A program made the translations under genes and the position numbers. Positions 53,800 to 64,000 of a stretch of DNA of 64,000 bases are shown in pieces. The stretch comes from Carposina sasakii (lineage: Eukaryota; Arthropoda; Insecta; Lepidoptera; Carposinidae): assembly GCA_014607495.2 (NCBI GenBank), contig CP053149.1, forward strand, positions 11,854,120-11,918,119, read 5' to 3'. The notes beneath the pieces were generated by a model, which saw only the letters and a list, made by a program, of their open reading frames with translations, did not search any database and was not told where the DNA came from. How positions within the stretch are numbered: the stretch's first letter is position 1; every line of letters starts with the position of its first letter.

Positions 53800-54960
53800 A
53801 AGGATCCAAATAACTTGACCTTTGATCGGTCTCGTTGCCGTTGTATTGTTGTCGAAATGAATGTCAAACCGTAAACTAATTTCGGAAGGTACAGCATAGT
53901 AGGTACAATGTTATAGGAATACCTCTCCTGTGTAATATTGGGAAAAATTTGCGGGCGCCGAATAGTTGTGGGGATCAAGTTAATGATATAGCCGCCATTT
54001 GCGGACAACTCCCCGCTCCGAATTGCGCCCGGGCACGTTAATGGGCTCGCCTACAGCACTCTGAATATTTTAAAGGACATTCGCCGAAATTACTACAAAA
54101 ATAATGTCACTTTGCGCTTGTACCGAATTACCCGAGAAACGGTTCAGAGACCGGCAATAAATATGCACGGAATCCTTCATATTATCCCTCTTTTCAGATT
54201 GCTTTTTAGATTAAATGTTTTCTGTTTGAATCGAAGTCTTGAAACTAGAATCTCCCTGGTCCGCCTTGGACGCATCGATTTGTCATATAGAGAACACTTG
54301 AGAAAAGCTGGTCTCACGTGAGACAGTAAGTACGTTTCGATGCGGGCGGCTGGCCTTTAAATAATAAATGAGGTTCGGTGATAGAAGAGCACGCAAGCTC
54401 CCGGTCTGGCTGGCAAACAGAATATTGGCTCCCCCGCCGCCCGCCCGGCCTCGTGCAGACAGCGTGCTACGTGCGCTGCATAATGCACACGCCCGTGCAA
54501 AATTCACAACTACCCCTGGGCAAATTTACTAGCGTACATCTCATTTGCTCTTATTCGCGTTTTCAAAACTACTGTGAGGCAAACTCTGTATCTGGCGCAC
54601 GTTTCGCAGGATTAGAAGAGACCGCAACGTTTGCTTTGCCGACGTAAATGTTTGGGAATATCTATGCGATTCGAGACTGCATGCGATAGAAAAATTGTTA
54701 AATTCTTATGAAGTACGTAGTGGGTACCTGGCTGAATGTTTCGAAAGTCTTTATGCATTTTGCAAAGTGCAAAAGTTAGACGCGGCGGCAGCGGCGTTGC
54801 GGGTCCGCAGCGGCGGGGCGGGCCCCGGCACGCGATGCATGTGAATACTGAGCGACCGGCCGGAGCCCCTAACTTTTCCGCTTTGAAAATCTTCATTTAA
54901 ATAATGCTTCCGCAAACAAAACGTGTGCAGGGCAAACAATTTTACTTTTATTTTGTACAG
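53800..54960. promoter_or_regulatory. Long GC-rich island, possible regulatory domain
   Basis: Over a kilobase without any repeat copy. It includes TTGACCTTTGATC at 53815-53827 (TCF/LEF and nuclear-receptor-like), the palindrome GTCTCACGTGAGAC at 54311-54324 (E box CACGTG), CCCCGCCGCCCGCCCGGCC near 54430, and CGGCGGCAGCGGCGTTGCGG near 54783. Overlapping frames on both strands (54112-54939) show no protein motif. Function is inferred. Confidence 0.35.
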
Positions 54961-55023
54961 TGCGTATTTGCGTATTTATGCAGAGGTAGGTAGGTAGGTT
55001 TATTATTTATTACCTACATTATT

Positions 55024-55272
55024 TACAGAGTGTAACAATTGGGGTAATTAAGCGGAATGCCATGAAACTAGACCATTATAAAGAAGTTTATGAGAACCTA
55101 TCCACAGAGACTCGGAATCACATGTTTAATATTCCAGGATAATAACTACTCAAGAATATTCATAGGTACCTACAAGAGTTACCTACGAGTAATACCTAAA
55201 TGTGGAAGGTTCTTTATAGTGGGCTAAGTTCATAGCATTTCACTTAACATACCCCTTTTGTTACACCCTGTA
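55024..55272. mobile_element. MITE family B2 (ACAG-GTGTAACAA ends), complete
   Basis: The left end, TACAGAGTGTAACAATTGGGG, inverted, matches the right end CCCCTTTTGTTACACCCTGTA over about 20 bases with few mismatches. It is about 248 bp with TA at each edge and no coding frame. End fragments are at 22612 and 43519. Confidence 0.78.
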
Positions 55273-56397
55273 TAATAATTACAACCATTGTGCAAATTAC
55301 ACACTTTTCACTCATCAGCCATTTTTATCACCAAAAACGTATGCCGAATAGCATTCGTAACACGAAACTTCCTCTTCTGTTAGATATCAATATCGTTTCT
55401 AAAGTCGCTACAGTAGGCAAGGTAGGCTTTGTCTGGATCTTGGTTCTTATTAACGTGCATAAATATCCACCCCACCCGCGTTCCCCCCAATTTAGCGCCT
55501 AGGGTAGGCGAACTGCGAAATACGAACCAAATGATCTTGGCCTCGCATAATCTGTGGTTTGGTGTTGAGGAAATTTCTTAAGTAGGGGATCATAATTCTA
55601 AGGGAAATACCTAGTTATTATTTAGCGTTGTTTACTGCTCGTCTGCACATAACGACAGATGAATACCTAATAGGTACCTTCTTACTATCTAAGTACTTAC
55701 TTAAATACTTATAAGTAGGTAATATTATACCTACCTAGGAACTTGTAGCAGAGGATAAGCTCATTTCTGCTTTGTGCACACTAGTGCACACATCAACCTT
55801 TATGGGAATAGGTACATGGGTGGGACCTAACTTACATCTATCTATTATTAGATATCTATCTACCGGGATTGGCCCACCACTCATTCCCGCCTCTGCAACT
55901 CCTGTGAGCCAGGATCAACAGAGGCGACTAGAAAAATGCATAACAAAGCATATAAAATACCGAGGGACCTAACTAGCGACTACAGAGTATTAAAACCAAT
56001 TAAAACTAATAGAAAAACAGAATGTGTAATATGAAGATAGATACCTATGCTAATTAAGCAGATATCTATCTAAGTAGGTAAGTAGCTACCTAATAGTTTC
56101 TATCAATTCCACCATATCAATCCTATGATAGTAATTTTTATGGTGTGTCCGGCGTTGTGTTCGGACCGGACTGACACTGAAACAAACATGCTGAAAGGCT
56201 TTTCCAACTTTTCTAATTCTAAAGACCAAACCAAAACATTTTATTAGTGGGTGCACATTCCAGTTGCCAGTTAACATTAGATCCTTGGTTTTTTTTTTTG
56301 GCAGGCCACAGATTAAAAATCTGAATCTTAAAAAGTACCTTGTGCTTCACTGTCAACAATTAGCGCCATCTACATTAAAACATCTATGATAACGTAT
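55273..56397. other. AT-rich DNA rich in TAGGTACCTA-like words
   Basis: No gene called. Frames at 55290 and 55772 lack motifs. GC-richer pieces at 55450-55510 and 55860-55930 are unexplained. Confidence 0.35.
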
Positions 56398-56422
56398 TAG
56401 TCGAACAAGCGAATCGTGTCAC
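56398..56422. mobile_element. MITE family C2, single end
   Basis: TAGTCGAACAAGCGAATCGT and GTCAC match the left terminal repeat of 57151-57471; no opposite end was found nearby. Confidence 0.5.
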
Positions 56423-56570
56423 AAGCACTGAGCCCTGTTAAGCGTTCAGCTAAATGAAAAAAGGTTTTGATTGTAAAAAAATGTTAACTAGAAAATAAAA
56501 ACATAGCTTATCTAGTCGAACTTTTAATGTAATCTCGATCTCGATTGCAATTTAAAGCAAGTATACTTTA

Positions 56571-56814
56571 CTAGTGGACGCCCGTGACTTCGTCCGCGTG
56601 GATTGCAGAAAAAACAAAATGTCGAAATCATCTGGAATAAAATTATTTTCCTGGGATAAAAAGTAGCCTATGTGTTAATCCAGGGTGTCAGCTACCTGAC
56701 TCCATACCAATTTTTTTTTTATTAAAATCGCTCCAGCCGTTTTTACGTGAAAGAGTAACTAACATCCATCCATCCATACTTACAAACTTTCGCGTTTATA
56801 ATATTAGTAGTACG
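56571..56814 (-). mobile_element. Non-autonomous Helitron, near complete, minus
   Basis: CTAG at 56571, the hairpin complement GCCCGTGACTTCGTCCGCG, the body GGGATAAAAAGTAGCCTATG, CATCCATCCAT, and the 5' end TTTATAATATTAGTAGTACG at the right. Confidence 0.85.
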
Positions 56815-57150
56815 ATTACAAAGTTACGCATTACTTGATAATATGAAAATTATTAGTGGTCAGTGCCAGAATGCTGCTAGTTATTGCCACAACAGTTACA
56901 TGCGGCTAGCCGTCATTTACCTGGCTGTCAAGCTAACGTGTTGCGCCCGCGCCCACCGTTTCGTATGTACCTAAAGTCTAAACAGTTAGCAACCTACTGG
57001 TTACATCATGGACTTCTGACATAACAGGCAAGGTATAGCCCCAAAGCGCTCTGACAGACAATTAAAATTTATCAAATCGTGGATACGGGAATAGTCAAAG
57101 TAGGAAGCTACAAGGAAAATTATTTATGACCCCGTCGTAATATTATTTTA
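56815..57150. other. Unassigned sequence
   Basis: GC-richer stretch at 56880-56970; nothing else was supported. Confidence 0.3.
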
Positions 57151-57471
57151 TAGTAGAACAAGCGAAATTTGTCACAAGAAAACCGCGGGAAAATCAAAAA
57201 TATTGCAGTTATTAACTCTAAAAAAAACCTCTGAAAAAATCTATAAGATAGGTAAGTACGTTAATATTTCAAAGCATATAATTATTATTTTTATTGAATG
57301 TTAACATTAAATATAATAATATAACAGGATAATCATAAACCATTTTTTTACAGTGCGATCTATAAATATGTAGTATCAAAACTTAGATCAAAACCTTTGA
57401 ACTCACATTTAACTGATCGTTTTTCTTTAACTTCCAAAAATGGCTGGTGACATGATTTGCTTGTTCAACTA
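57151..57471. mobile_element. MITE family C2 with 25-bp inverted ends
   Basis: The 25 bases at 57151-57175 (TAGTAGAACAAGCGAAATTT...) match the inverse of 57447-57471 at 20 positions. The edges carry TA. About 320 bp, AT-rich, no coding frame. Confidence 0.65.
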
Positions 57472-57589
57472 CTTATAAGTAGGTCCTACTTACCTACTTT
57501 ATTATTTTCAAAACGGGAAGGTAATTTTAATTTCCCCTGTACAAACACTTTGTTTGGCAATGTGTTGGAGAATGCCCAGTGCGCGCTAA

Positions 57590-57850
57590 ATTTGAATTCA
57601 TGTTAGAAACGGCCAACATAAACCAATTACTGAAGTGAACGCAGCCAATAGCGGGGCGTTCGCAGGAGGAGAATCGATAATTCACAATATATCCGCTAGA
57701 GGGCAACTCGGCAACTCCATCGTTGAGCGTCGCTGTCGCGCCGGTCCGCGCGCCCTACTACCTCTCCACGTTGCGCACAAATCGCTTAAACTTTGTAAAG
57801 ACGTCCAAATCTTTGCGTTCATCCCAAATAATAAATCTTGTTAGGTAGAA
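57590..57850. promoter_or_regulatory. GC-richer island with CTCF-like site and CCAAT
   Basis: CCGCTAGAGGGCAA at 57693-57706 fits the conserved CTCF core (CC-YAG-GGC) at nearly all positions. GCCAATAG lies near 57645. Unique sequence with no repeat match. The 69-codon frame here has no motif. Insulator or promoter roles are speculative. Confidence 0.35.
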
Positions 57851-58249
57851 GTAAATAGGTGATAAGGAAACTTAAAAGAAACTTTACTTAAAAGAAAATT
57901 ATAAAATGTTAATATACTTATTTTTGTTTTGAAGCCAACTGGAATATCATCTCATGCCACATTTATAATTCAACAATCCCGACAGAAGGCAAGAAAAATA
58001 CAATCATAAGTAGATACCTACGTCAACAACCATTGATTGCTGCCCAAATTTGAAAAGCAAACACCAAAACAAAGTTTTAACGTGGTCTTAGCACGCCCCC
58101 GGGGCTTAGCAGGCTTTCAGCACATACACATAGGTACGTGATTATTTTTAAATAAATAAAAAATAGGATAATGCTCTGTGTTACATAAAATACAGAATAA
58201 AGCCTAATCTAGAAAAATAAATAGGTACCTACAAAAAAAAACCGAACGC
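57851..58249. other. AT-rich sequence, nothing assigned
   Basis: No gene or repeat was supported. Confidence 0.35.
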
Positions 58250-58299
58250 AATCAGCAACCATTCATTTGACTATTTTATGTACGTCATTACAAAGCCAT

Positions 58300-58503
58300 C
58301 GCGTCGGGCCTCCGTAGTCAGCTGCTGCTTAGCTTGCCGTTTCGTGTCGCGCTTCTTGTCTGCTTTCAATGTTTTTCTGTTTTTATTTTGTTATTACTGT
58401 GATGCAAACTGTTTTTTAGATCATAATTAAGTAATAGTTGCCTTGTGAATGAAACAGTGCGGTTTTCCAGTGATAATAACCTCCAGACACCAAAGGAATA
58501 AAG
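58300..58503 (+). other. Candidate 5' non-coding exon and promoter
   Basis: GC-richer sequence (GCGTCGGGCCTCCGTAGTCA, GCTTGCCGTTTCGTGTCGCG) precedes a stop-rich stretch that ends at AATAAAG|GTAAACG, an acceptable donor at 58503/58504. TCAGCT near 58318 could be an initiator. A TTTTCCAG at 58460-58470 allows a 33-base internal exon instead. No frame is open, so if transcribed it would be 5' UTR of a gene to the right. Confidence 0.22.
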
Positions 58504-60074
58504 GTAAACGCCTAGTATTTTTGTTTGTTGAGAACATAACCTCTCCGTCGTCACAAACGATGCTCAATTTCAGTCTTTTACGTTTCTCTAAGTGTTTGTA
58601 CGAGATAATGATTTTTGTAGCTAAATATAATGCTTTTAGATCTAGTTTTTTCGATTGGCGTCTGTATTTAATATTATGCTTTCGAAACAAACCAAAAACA
58701 TAGATTCTGCTCTACATAGGCTCTACCTACATGTAGCACATTTCGGCAAATAAACTAGTGTTTTTATTGGATAAATGGTTAGAATATATACTTATTTTTA
58801 GTAACATCCATAGTCCATGGAGTTGTGAATAAAATCACCATGACAATAGAATGCTTGAATTAAATTAGCAAATAATCATTTGGCTGAAGAGAAAAGGCAT
58901 TCCTTTCGAGTTTAGTGTGTTTATTCACCCATAGGGTGCGTTAGCTGTTGGTTGGCTCTATGAAAGAACATTACTTGCTTATATTTTTAACAATTTATTT
59001 ATGTATGTGCTATATTCACTAGGACTAATTTTATTACATTGTTCAAAACAAAGGTTTCTATGTGTAGCTATATTAAGGTTCATTATTAATTATTCTTGTG
59101 GGGACAGGGTACGGGATGTGTAATCTGTCAAAAGAAATTATGTATATTAAGGCTATTTTTAAATTAAATTAGAAAAAAATTAAATTCCAGATAACTAAAC
59201 TTATTCTGTGGAACTAATAAATCAAACACATTAAGTTACATCCTCATGACTTGATAGCAAAATATATGGAATATCTGTTAAATAAATGGTTAAACCGTTT
59301 TATCAGTAAAGCCTATTTCATTTACCCTATATTTCGATTTCATTTGTTATATTTGTATGATGTAGTACATCCACTTGTGTTAGCTAGCTAAGTATTGTCT
59401 GCGATGACTTCTCATTTCAAAGTATCTGCAGATTTATGTAAGCAGATGGTGAAAGCAGTCAACAAATGGTTGAACCAATAAGGTTCCTTTCAACATTATG
59501 CAAATCTTCTTTGGCAAACCATCTGTTCTCATACAAAACTGGGCTATATGTATTTAACTAGAAGTGCATAACAGTGAAGGATAGATAACCTGCTTAATAC
59601 ATAGTATCTATGTGACACTTAGCTTGCGTCTGACAAACACTGTTTTGCAATAATAAATTATGCACATATTAAGAAATAGGAGAGTTAAAATATTATGCTA
59701 AATATAAAAATATAGGCTGATAACTAAATAAAGTTTTGTATTGGGTTACCCTTATTGGTTAGTGGTATAAAAGTTATTTGGTGCAATGTTACATGTTACA
59801 CAGCTAGCATTCATCCTGGCAACTTGTAGTGTAACCGGGCATGAGCTGATATTTCATAGATATTGATACATGACCTAGTTGTAACGTACTTATTGCAACA
59901 TAATAGTTGCCTCTCATTACATTACATTACACTCCGTAAATTAGTTATTTATAGAAGTTCATGTAAGTGGTTGAAAGTTCCTCATATGTATAACTCATGT
60001 ATAATTATAATAATAATAATAAGGCTATTTATTCCAATTAGTTCTATGGTTATTACATATTTTCTTTTAAATTT
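58504..60074. other. AT-rich sequence, nothing assigned
   Basis: Few repeats and no open frames; a (TAA)n run at 60004-60022 is the tail of the next element. Confidence 0.35.
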
Positions 60075-60290
60075 TAACTAAACTAAGTGGACCCCGCTTG
60101 GGTATAAGCCTACTCTAACTCTTTCCACTTTCCTATGTCTTTTCCGTTTTCTAGCCAGTTTTGTCCAGCTACTTCGACTGTCTCATCTGCCCATCGCTTC
60201 TTTGGTCTTCCAGTGTTCCTTTTTTCTAATGGTCCAGTCCACTTTGTAGATTGCAGTGTCCACCTTTTATCAGAATATTTGATAACTCAT
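60003..60290 (-). pseudogene. LINE reverse transcriptase C-terminal fragment with (TTA)n tail
   Basis: The minus strand from about 60270 reads KWTGPLEKRNTGRPKKRWAD and then EVAGQNWLENGKDIGKWKEL, followed by a stop near 60112. The GRPKKRW-D...AG-NW pattern is the C-terminal end of many insect LINE polymerases. A short untranslated end and TTA-repeat tail follow. It is under 200 coding bases and clearly 5'-truncated. The 64-codon plus frame over it is antisense. Confidence 0.7.
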
Positions 60291-61039
60291 GTATGGGACA
60301 ATAAGTTGTTTTGCATTTTAATTAATTGAATATTCCAGCCAATTAATATTGTCTTTGCCAGATATAATTACAGGAAAATAATACTTGGAATTCCATAATT
60401 GCTAATATAGCCTCATAAATGGGTATTGACATTATGTTAGGTAAATATTTTATAAATAAGGTAATTAAATTGTTATTTTTTAAAATGAGTGTGCACCAGT
60501 TGAGTTTATTTATATATACCGATGATTTTGCATAAAAATATTCCATTTAAGTACAATTAAATAATATAGTTTGAGAGATGATCAATTGATGTCCATTTAC
60601 ACAACTTATTTCTCTAAACTATGCATCAGTTAGAAGACTACCAGGAAATTCATCTCATGAAATTTAATTAACTATGCTATACGAGTATATACTATACCAA
60701 TAAAAAATATATTCTCTATAAATTAGAAACATTGAACTTTAACAACGATTTCTAAAGTTTTTTTTCTAATAACAGAATAATGTGTGACAACCGCAAGGTC
60801 CTAAACGGGTTGACTTTGGGTATATATTGAGATTGTAGGATGGCAAGCAGTTGACATAACTTTCATTTACTAGTTACCTAGTTATTAGGTTTGAGGATAG
60901 ATGTCGACAGGTATACAGCATCTTTATTTAAATTAATTTGGCTGTTAATTGAAGTTTTGCATTATCTTTACTATATGTGGTGTACCAATCAAGAATACTC
61001 TTGTCGTTTGCATTTTTTACCAGGCATTAGTATTTAGGT
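60291..61039. other. AT-rich sequence, nothing assigned
   Basis: No gene or repeat was supported. Confidence 0.35.
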
Positions 61040-61620
61040 CTTTACTATGGACTACGGTTTCAGCGGCTGCTGCCACCTTGAGCGTGCGCGTTCTTAGGTA
61101 TAGATGCCGTGTGCATGACAGACAACGCAGCGTGATGGTCGAGTTATTCCGAAGTGCGGCGGCGGCGGCGGCTTGTTTACAGAACGCTGCGTGCGCGCCG
61201 CGCCGCTACAAAGCTGCGTGGATGTCTCGTTTTGTCTAAGTGTGGCTGCACACAACAGCGTAAACACTATGTTAACGCCGGGAGTTGCTAGTGATTTACC
61301 TTATCACCTTTAATTCGTTTCGTTCGATTTTTGGTAAAACAGCAGGCCTTATTTCCTAACTTAAAGACGACTACACGAAAGAAATCCGTTTTTGTTATCC
61401 ATCATTGGTTTTAGCTTTAAAACTTGTAGGGTACACCAAATGTCATGTTTGATAAGGCCGGTCCATCACGCTTTGTTGCCGCGGTGTACACGTCGCGTCG
61501 TTGTATGTTCAAAAAAGGCGCACGCCCGTTGTGAAGGCAGCCTAAGTCTATGTGTCCCTAAATACTACACTGTAGGTAGCTACCTACCCAATACCTGAAA
61601 GGAGACCCCTTATGTAGGTA
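61040..61620. other. GC-rich block with (GCG)n
   Basis: GTGCGGCGGCGGCGGCGGCTT at 61156-61176 and ACGCTGCGTGCGCGCCGCGC nearby make this the most GC-rich spot of the window. Words such as GGCTGCACACAACAGCG and the inverse-like CGTTGTGAAGGCAGCC hint at a GC-rich MITE, but the ends are not clear. A 96-codon plus frame (60949-61239) is alanine/arginine-rich from the repeat and is not called. Confidence 0.3.
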
Positions 61621-62039
61621 CCTAGGTATTTCAACGCTGTAGTAGTGTATTAACGTGTACGATTTGTTAGCCTCACTCACTCTTCACTTCATTCAATGCT
61701 AGTTAATGTTTCCTGTACTATTTCGGGAAATGCAGGTGTGTGAAATGACGTTTGACCTGCTTTCACTTCTCTTCCATATTAGTTTTTATCTGGTATACAA
61801 ATTAATGTAAAAATAGCACCAATTACATCCATTGCGTTGGGATTGGTGATAACATAAGATAAAAGTTAGTCAGTGGAGCATAAAGAAGCCATGTCTTAGG
61901 TAAAATACCATCTCTGTTTGCAAGCCGAAGTAACACTTAGCGGAACCTACTCTGGGTACATAGTTACTCGTAGTCAGCTGATTGATTAGCATACAGGACT
62001 AGGAGATGCTCAGCCTGTAAGCAATATTTACCTAGCTAA
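61621..62039. other. Unassigned sequence
   Basis: No gene or repeat was supported. Confidence 0.35.
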
Positions 62040-62620
62040 ACGGTCGTGAACGGACTAGTTATTACATGTCAGCATAGTAATTACGGCTGTCTTTTCCGTA
62101 CAGCCGCTATTTGACGGCGCCGCTTTCCTCGGAAACCTAGTCTTGATGTTTATGCAGTTGTGAGACTTTCGTTTGTTAAACTAATATTTTGCGTTACCGG
62201 TAGATAGCACCTGACAAATACCAAGTAGAGTTTAACGGAAAAGGATGTATGTATCCGTCATAAGTAGCTTAAAGCGCTGCCTATTCAAATTATTCGTAGC
62301 GTACACAGATTGACTGTAAAACGTTTGCAAATGTCTACTTTGGTCCAAATGTTCGTCTGTCGGCCATATTCCGCTTAATGTCGCAATACTGCGAGTGTCG
62401 GCCGCGGCCGGTCGCATGCATTTACATACATTAATGCGGACGTCGCACATGCATGCAGCGGCTTCGAATGTGTGTGCTCTGCGAATTAACTGTAATTGAG
62501 CCATTCGGACAGCGGCGATCCGCGCTCCGTTGCCACCGCAGTTTACCTATTCCAATTCCTTTTTTTGCCTTTCTCATCGGCCAGTAAATCACAGATTCCA
62601 TCTCGATGTTTGACACATTT
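62040..62620. promoter_or_regulatory. GC-richer unique island, possible regulatory DNA
   Basis: It contains TACGGCTGTCTTTTCCGTACAG, split into near-inverted halves, GTCGGCCGCGGCCGGTCGCA and repeated CATGCA words (GCATGCATTTACATACATT, ACATGCATGCAGC). No repeat copy or protein motif. Interpreted as conserved non-coding by composition. Confidence 0.3.
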
Positions 62621-62929
62621 CCCCCGCCTAACCCAAATCGATATCAGCTATTGCCCAATATGATAGGCGCTTTTGAAACGCTATATTTTGGTGCCTGCGG
62701 TTATAATGGAATTGTTCAAATTGCTGTTATTCTACCTGACTCTTTCTCCTCGTCTTTTATTATAGATTTTTAACTTGAATGCCATTTGGTGAAAAATATA
62801 TTTTATTTCGTATTCTGCACAGGATAATGTAACCGATGGCAGGGTTTAAGATATTCATCTTCACCCTTCTAAAGAAATAAACAGGGGCGTCGGAATTTTG
62901 TTATTAGCGTTACTGAGGGGGTAGGTCCT
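62621..62929. other. Unassigned sequence
   Basis: No gene or repeat was supported. Confidence 0.3.
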
Positions 62930-63220
62930 TGCCGTCGCCTACCTGACTGATTGATAGCACTTCTTTCACCACGGGTCGAGCTTGTAATCGAGCCATTAAT
63001 AAACTTTACTGCCTCCAAGTTTATCCTGCGGACTCGTTATTTGCTTAATGGGCTGGCAAACGGCCCGAACAAGAGACACCTGTGCTAGTCCGCTCATTGG
63101 GATCGGCTAATTGACATATTGATGAAGATATGTTCGAGAATTACGACCCTCCCGCAGTTTGGGCATCTTATCTTCAGGTCGTTGTTCCTCGCTTTGAATA
63201 GCGAGTTCGATAAGCCTCAG
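62930..63220. promoter_or_regulatory. Unique island with homeodomain-like and E-box sites
   Basis: TAATCGAGCCATTAATAAAC, GGGCTGGCAAACGGCCCG and ACACCTGTGC lie in about 250 bp that belongs to no repeat family. Possible enhancer; inferred. Confidence 0.3.
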
Positions 63221-63739
63221 TCAGAGATGTAATTTATATAAGTTAAGAATATCTTGGTACGGAAATTTCATTTAAGGCCTGACGAATAAATAGAGTTGGG
63301 GTATTTGGCTTCCAAATTATCTGACAGTAGGCCGAGTTAATGTCACTCGACGCTTGACAAAGCGACTGTTGGCAGGAGAGGCTTTGCTCGCAGCTATGTA
63401 AACAAACCGGGCGAAAAGTTAATGTATAAATAAGTTTTATTCTATAGTCCACATGGAGGGTGATAACGTAATTTGAAATAGAATTTGTAAGGGTTTAACT
63501 TGTTACTTTTATCTACACTGGAATTACCAAGAATATCTGAAAATTTGGATAAAAAGCTCTTCTCTTCATAAATGAAACTGAAGTAATTAGGTACCAAGCG
63601 AAATCTTGGAGCGTAAAAAAGTTAATTCTTACCCCCGGAAATATGTGAAGTTTCTATAGGTAATTTGAAGACTTAAAGCTTTCATATGCCATTACTTCTA
63701 TCTCCCTACTTCAGGTTGCAAACTATAGTTTAGTTACTG
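63221..63739. other. Unassigned sequence
   Basis: No gene or repeat was supported; CTACTTCAG at 63707-63715 resembles an acceptor without an exon. Confidence 0.3.
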
Positions 63740-64000
63740 CAAGTGGTCATCGCTGAAGCAGGCGGGCTGTTTACATTGTTTGCGGTATTTCTGGCTTTGG
63801 CCCACCGCAGGCTGTATACTCGGCCTCTTACTTCCGCCCCCGTGATTGAAAGTTGACATTGAGCGGCGCGGGGTGGCGCCAGGTACGGCCCTCGCTATTT
63901 TGACCCCGCGACCTATCGCAGCGGCGATCGGCCCCGCGAAACTTGCCGTTTTAATCGCGTGAATGTGCCGCACATTTGCAATATGCGCATAGAACTTCGT
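63740..64000. promoter_or_regulatory. GC-rich island at the right edge
   Basis: GGCGCGGGGTGGCGCCAGG and TCGCAGCGGCGATCGGCCCC form a GC-rich block that continues past the window. The 79-codon minus frame shows no motif. It may be a promoter-proximal or conserved non-coding element. Confidence 0.3.

Overview
This window looks like intronic or intergenic DNA from a butterfly or moth (Lepidoptera). It is AT-rich and contains no long open reading frame from a host gene. It is packed with repeat families that I recognise, by memory of family features rather than by search, as typical of lepidopteran genomes: short Helitrons that begin TC-TATACTAATATTATAAA and end in a hairpin plus CTAG, tRNA-derived SINEs, RTE-type and other LINE tails, foldback MITEs, a BEL/Pao LTR element, and frequent TAGGTACCTA-like words. 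Nothing bacterial or viral-genome-like is present, and there is no CRISPR array, rRNA or functional tRNA.

Host gene evidence is thin but real. The best item is a 45-base exon candidate at 14516-14560 (+), with a textbook pyrimidine tract and acceptor and a consensus donor, reading 15 codons without a stop. A possible start exon lies upstream at 11131-11153 (Kozak-like ATG, four codons, then a donor) and would join it in phase. A possible 5' non-coding exon lies near 58300-58503. Two unidentified small ORFs (48238-48457 minus, 53486-53695 plus) could be exons or transposon debris. Between repeats, GC-richer islands (about 11.28-11.5, 12.34-12.56, 13.04-13.45, 16.06-16.34, 16.75-17.0, 29.46-30.13, 33.24-34.03, 37.65-37.8, 38.2-38.6, 39.0-39.7, 44.3-44.6, 53.8-54.96, 57.6-57.85, 61.0-61.6, 62.04-62.6, 62.93-63.2 and 63.74-64.0 kb) look like conserved non-coding or regulatory DNA of a developmental locus. 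That is inference from composition and motif content only.

Layout: 0-10 kb is mostly degraded LINE, SINE, Helitron and MITE copies, with an RTE reverse-transcriptase remnant at 7250-7960. 10.5-17 kb holds the exon candidates and GC islands with a few insertions. 17-24 kb is dense in Helitron and foldback fragments, including a repeat split by a TTAA-flanked element. 25.1-27.9 kb is a three-layer nest: a repeat of unknown class split by a 415-bp MITE, whose left end is split by a deleted BEL/Pao retrotransposon (AGTAT target duplication). 28-45 kb alternates GC islands and repeats, including a MITE at 35.6-36.4 kb that carries a SINE insertion with a 14-bp target duplication. 45-53 kb contains further LINE, MITE and SINE copies, including a second three-layer nest at 50961-52072. 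53-64 kb has the longest GC islands and the fewest repeats and may approach a gene beyond the right edge.

The parts do not form a gene pathway. The window records transposon succession inside what is probably a large intron or regulatory domain, and the reconstructable nests give a relative order of transposon activity.
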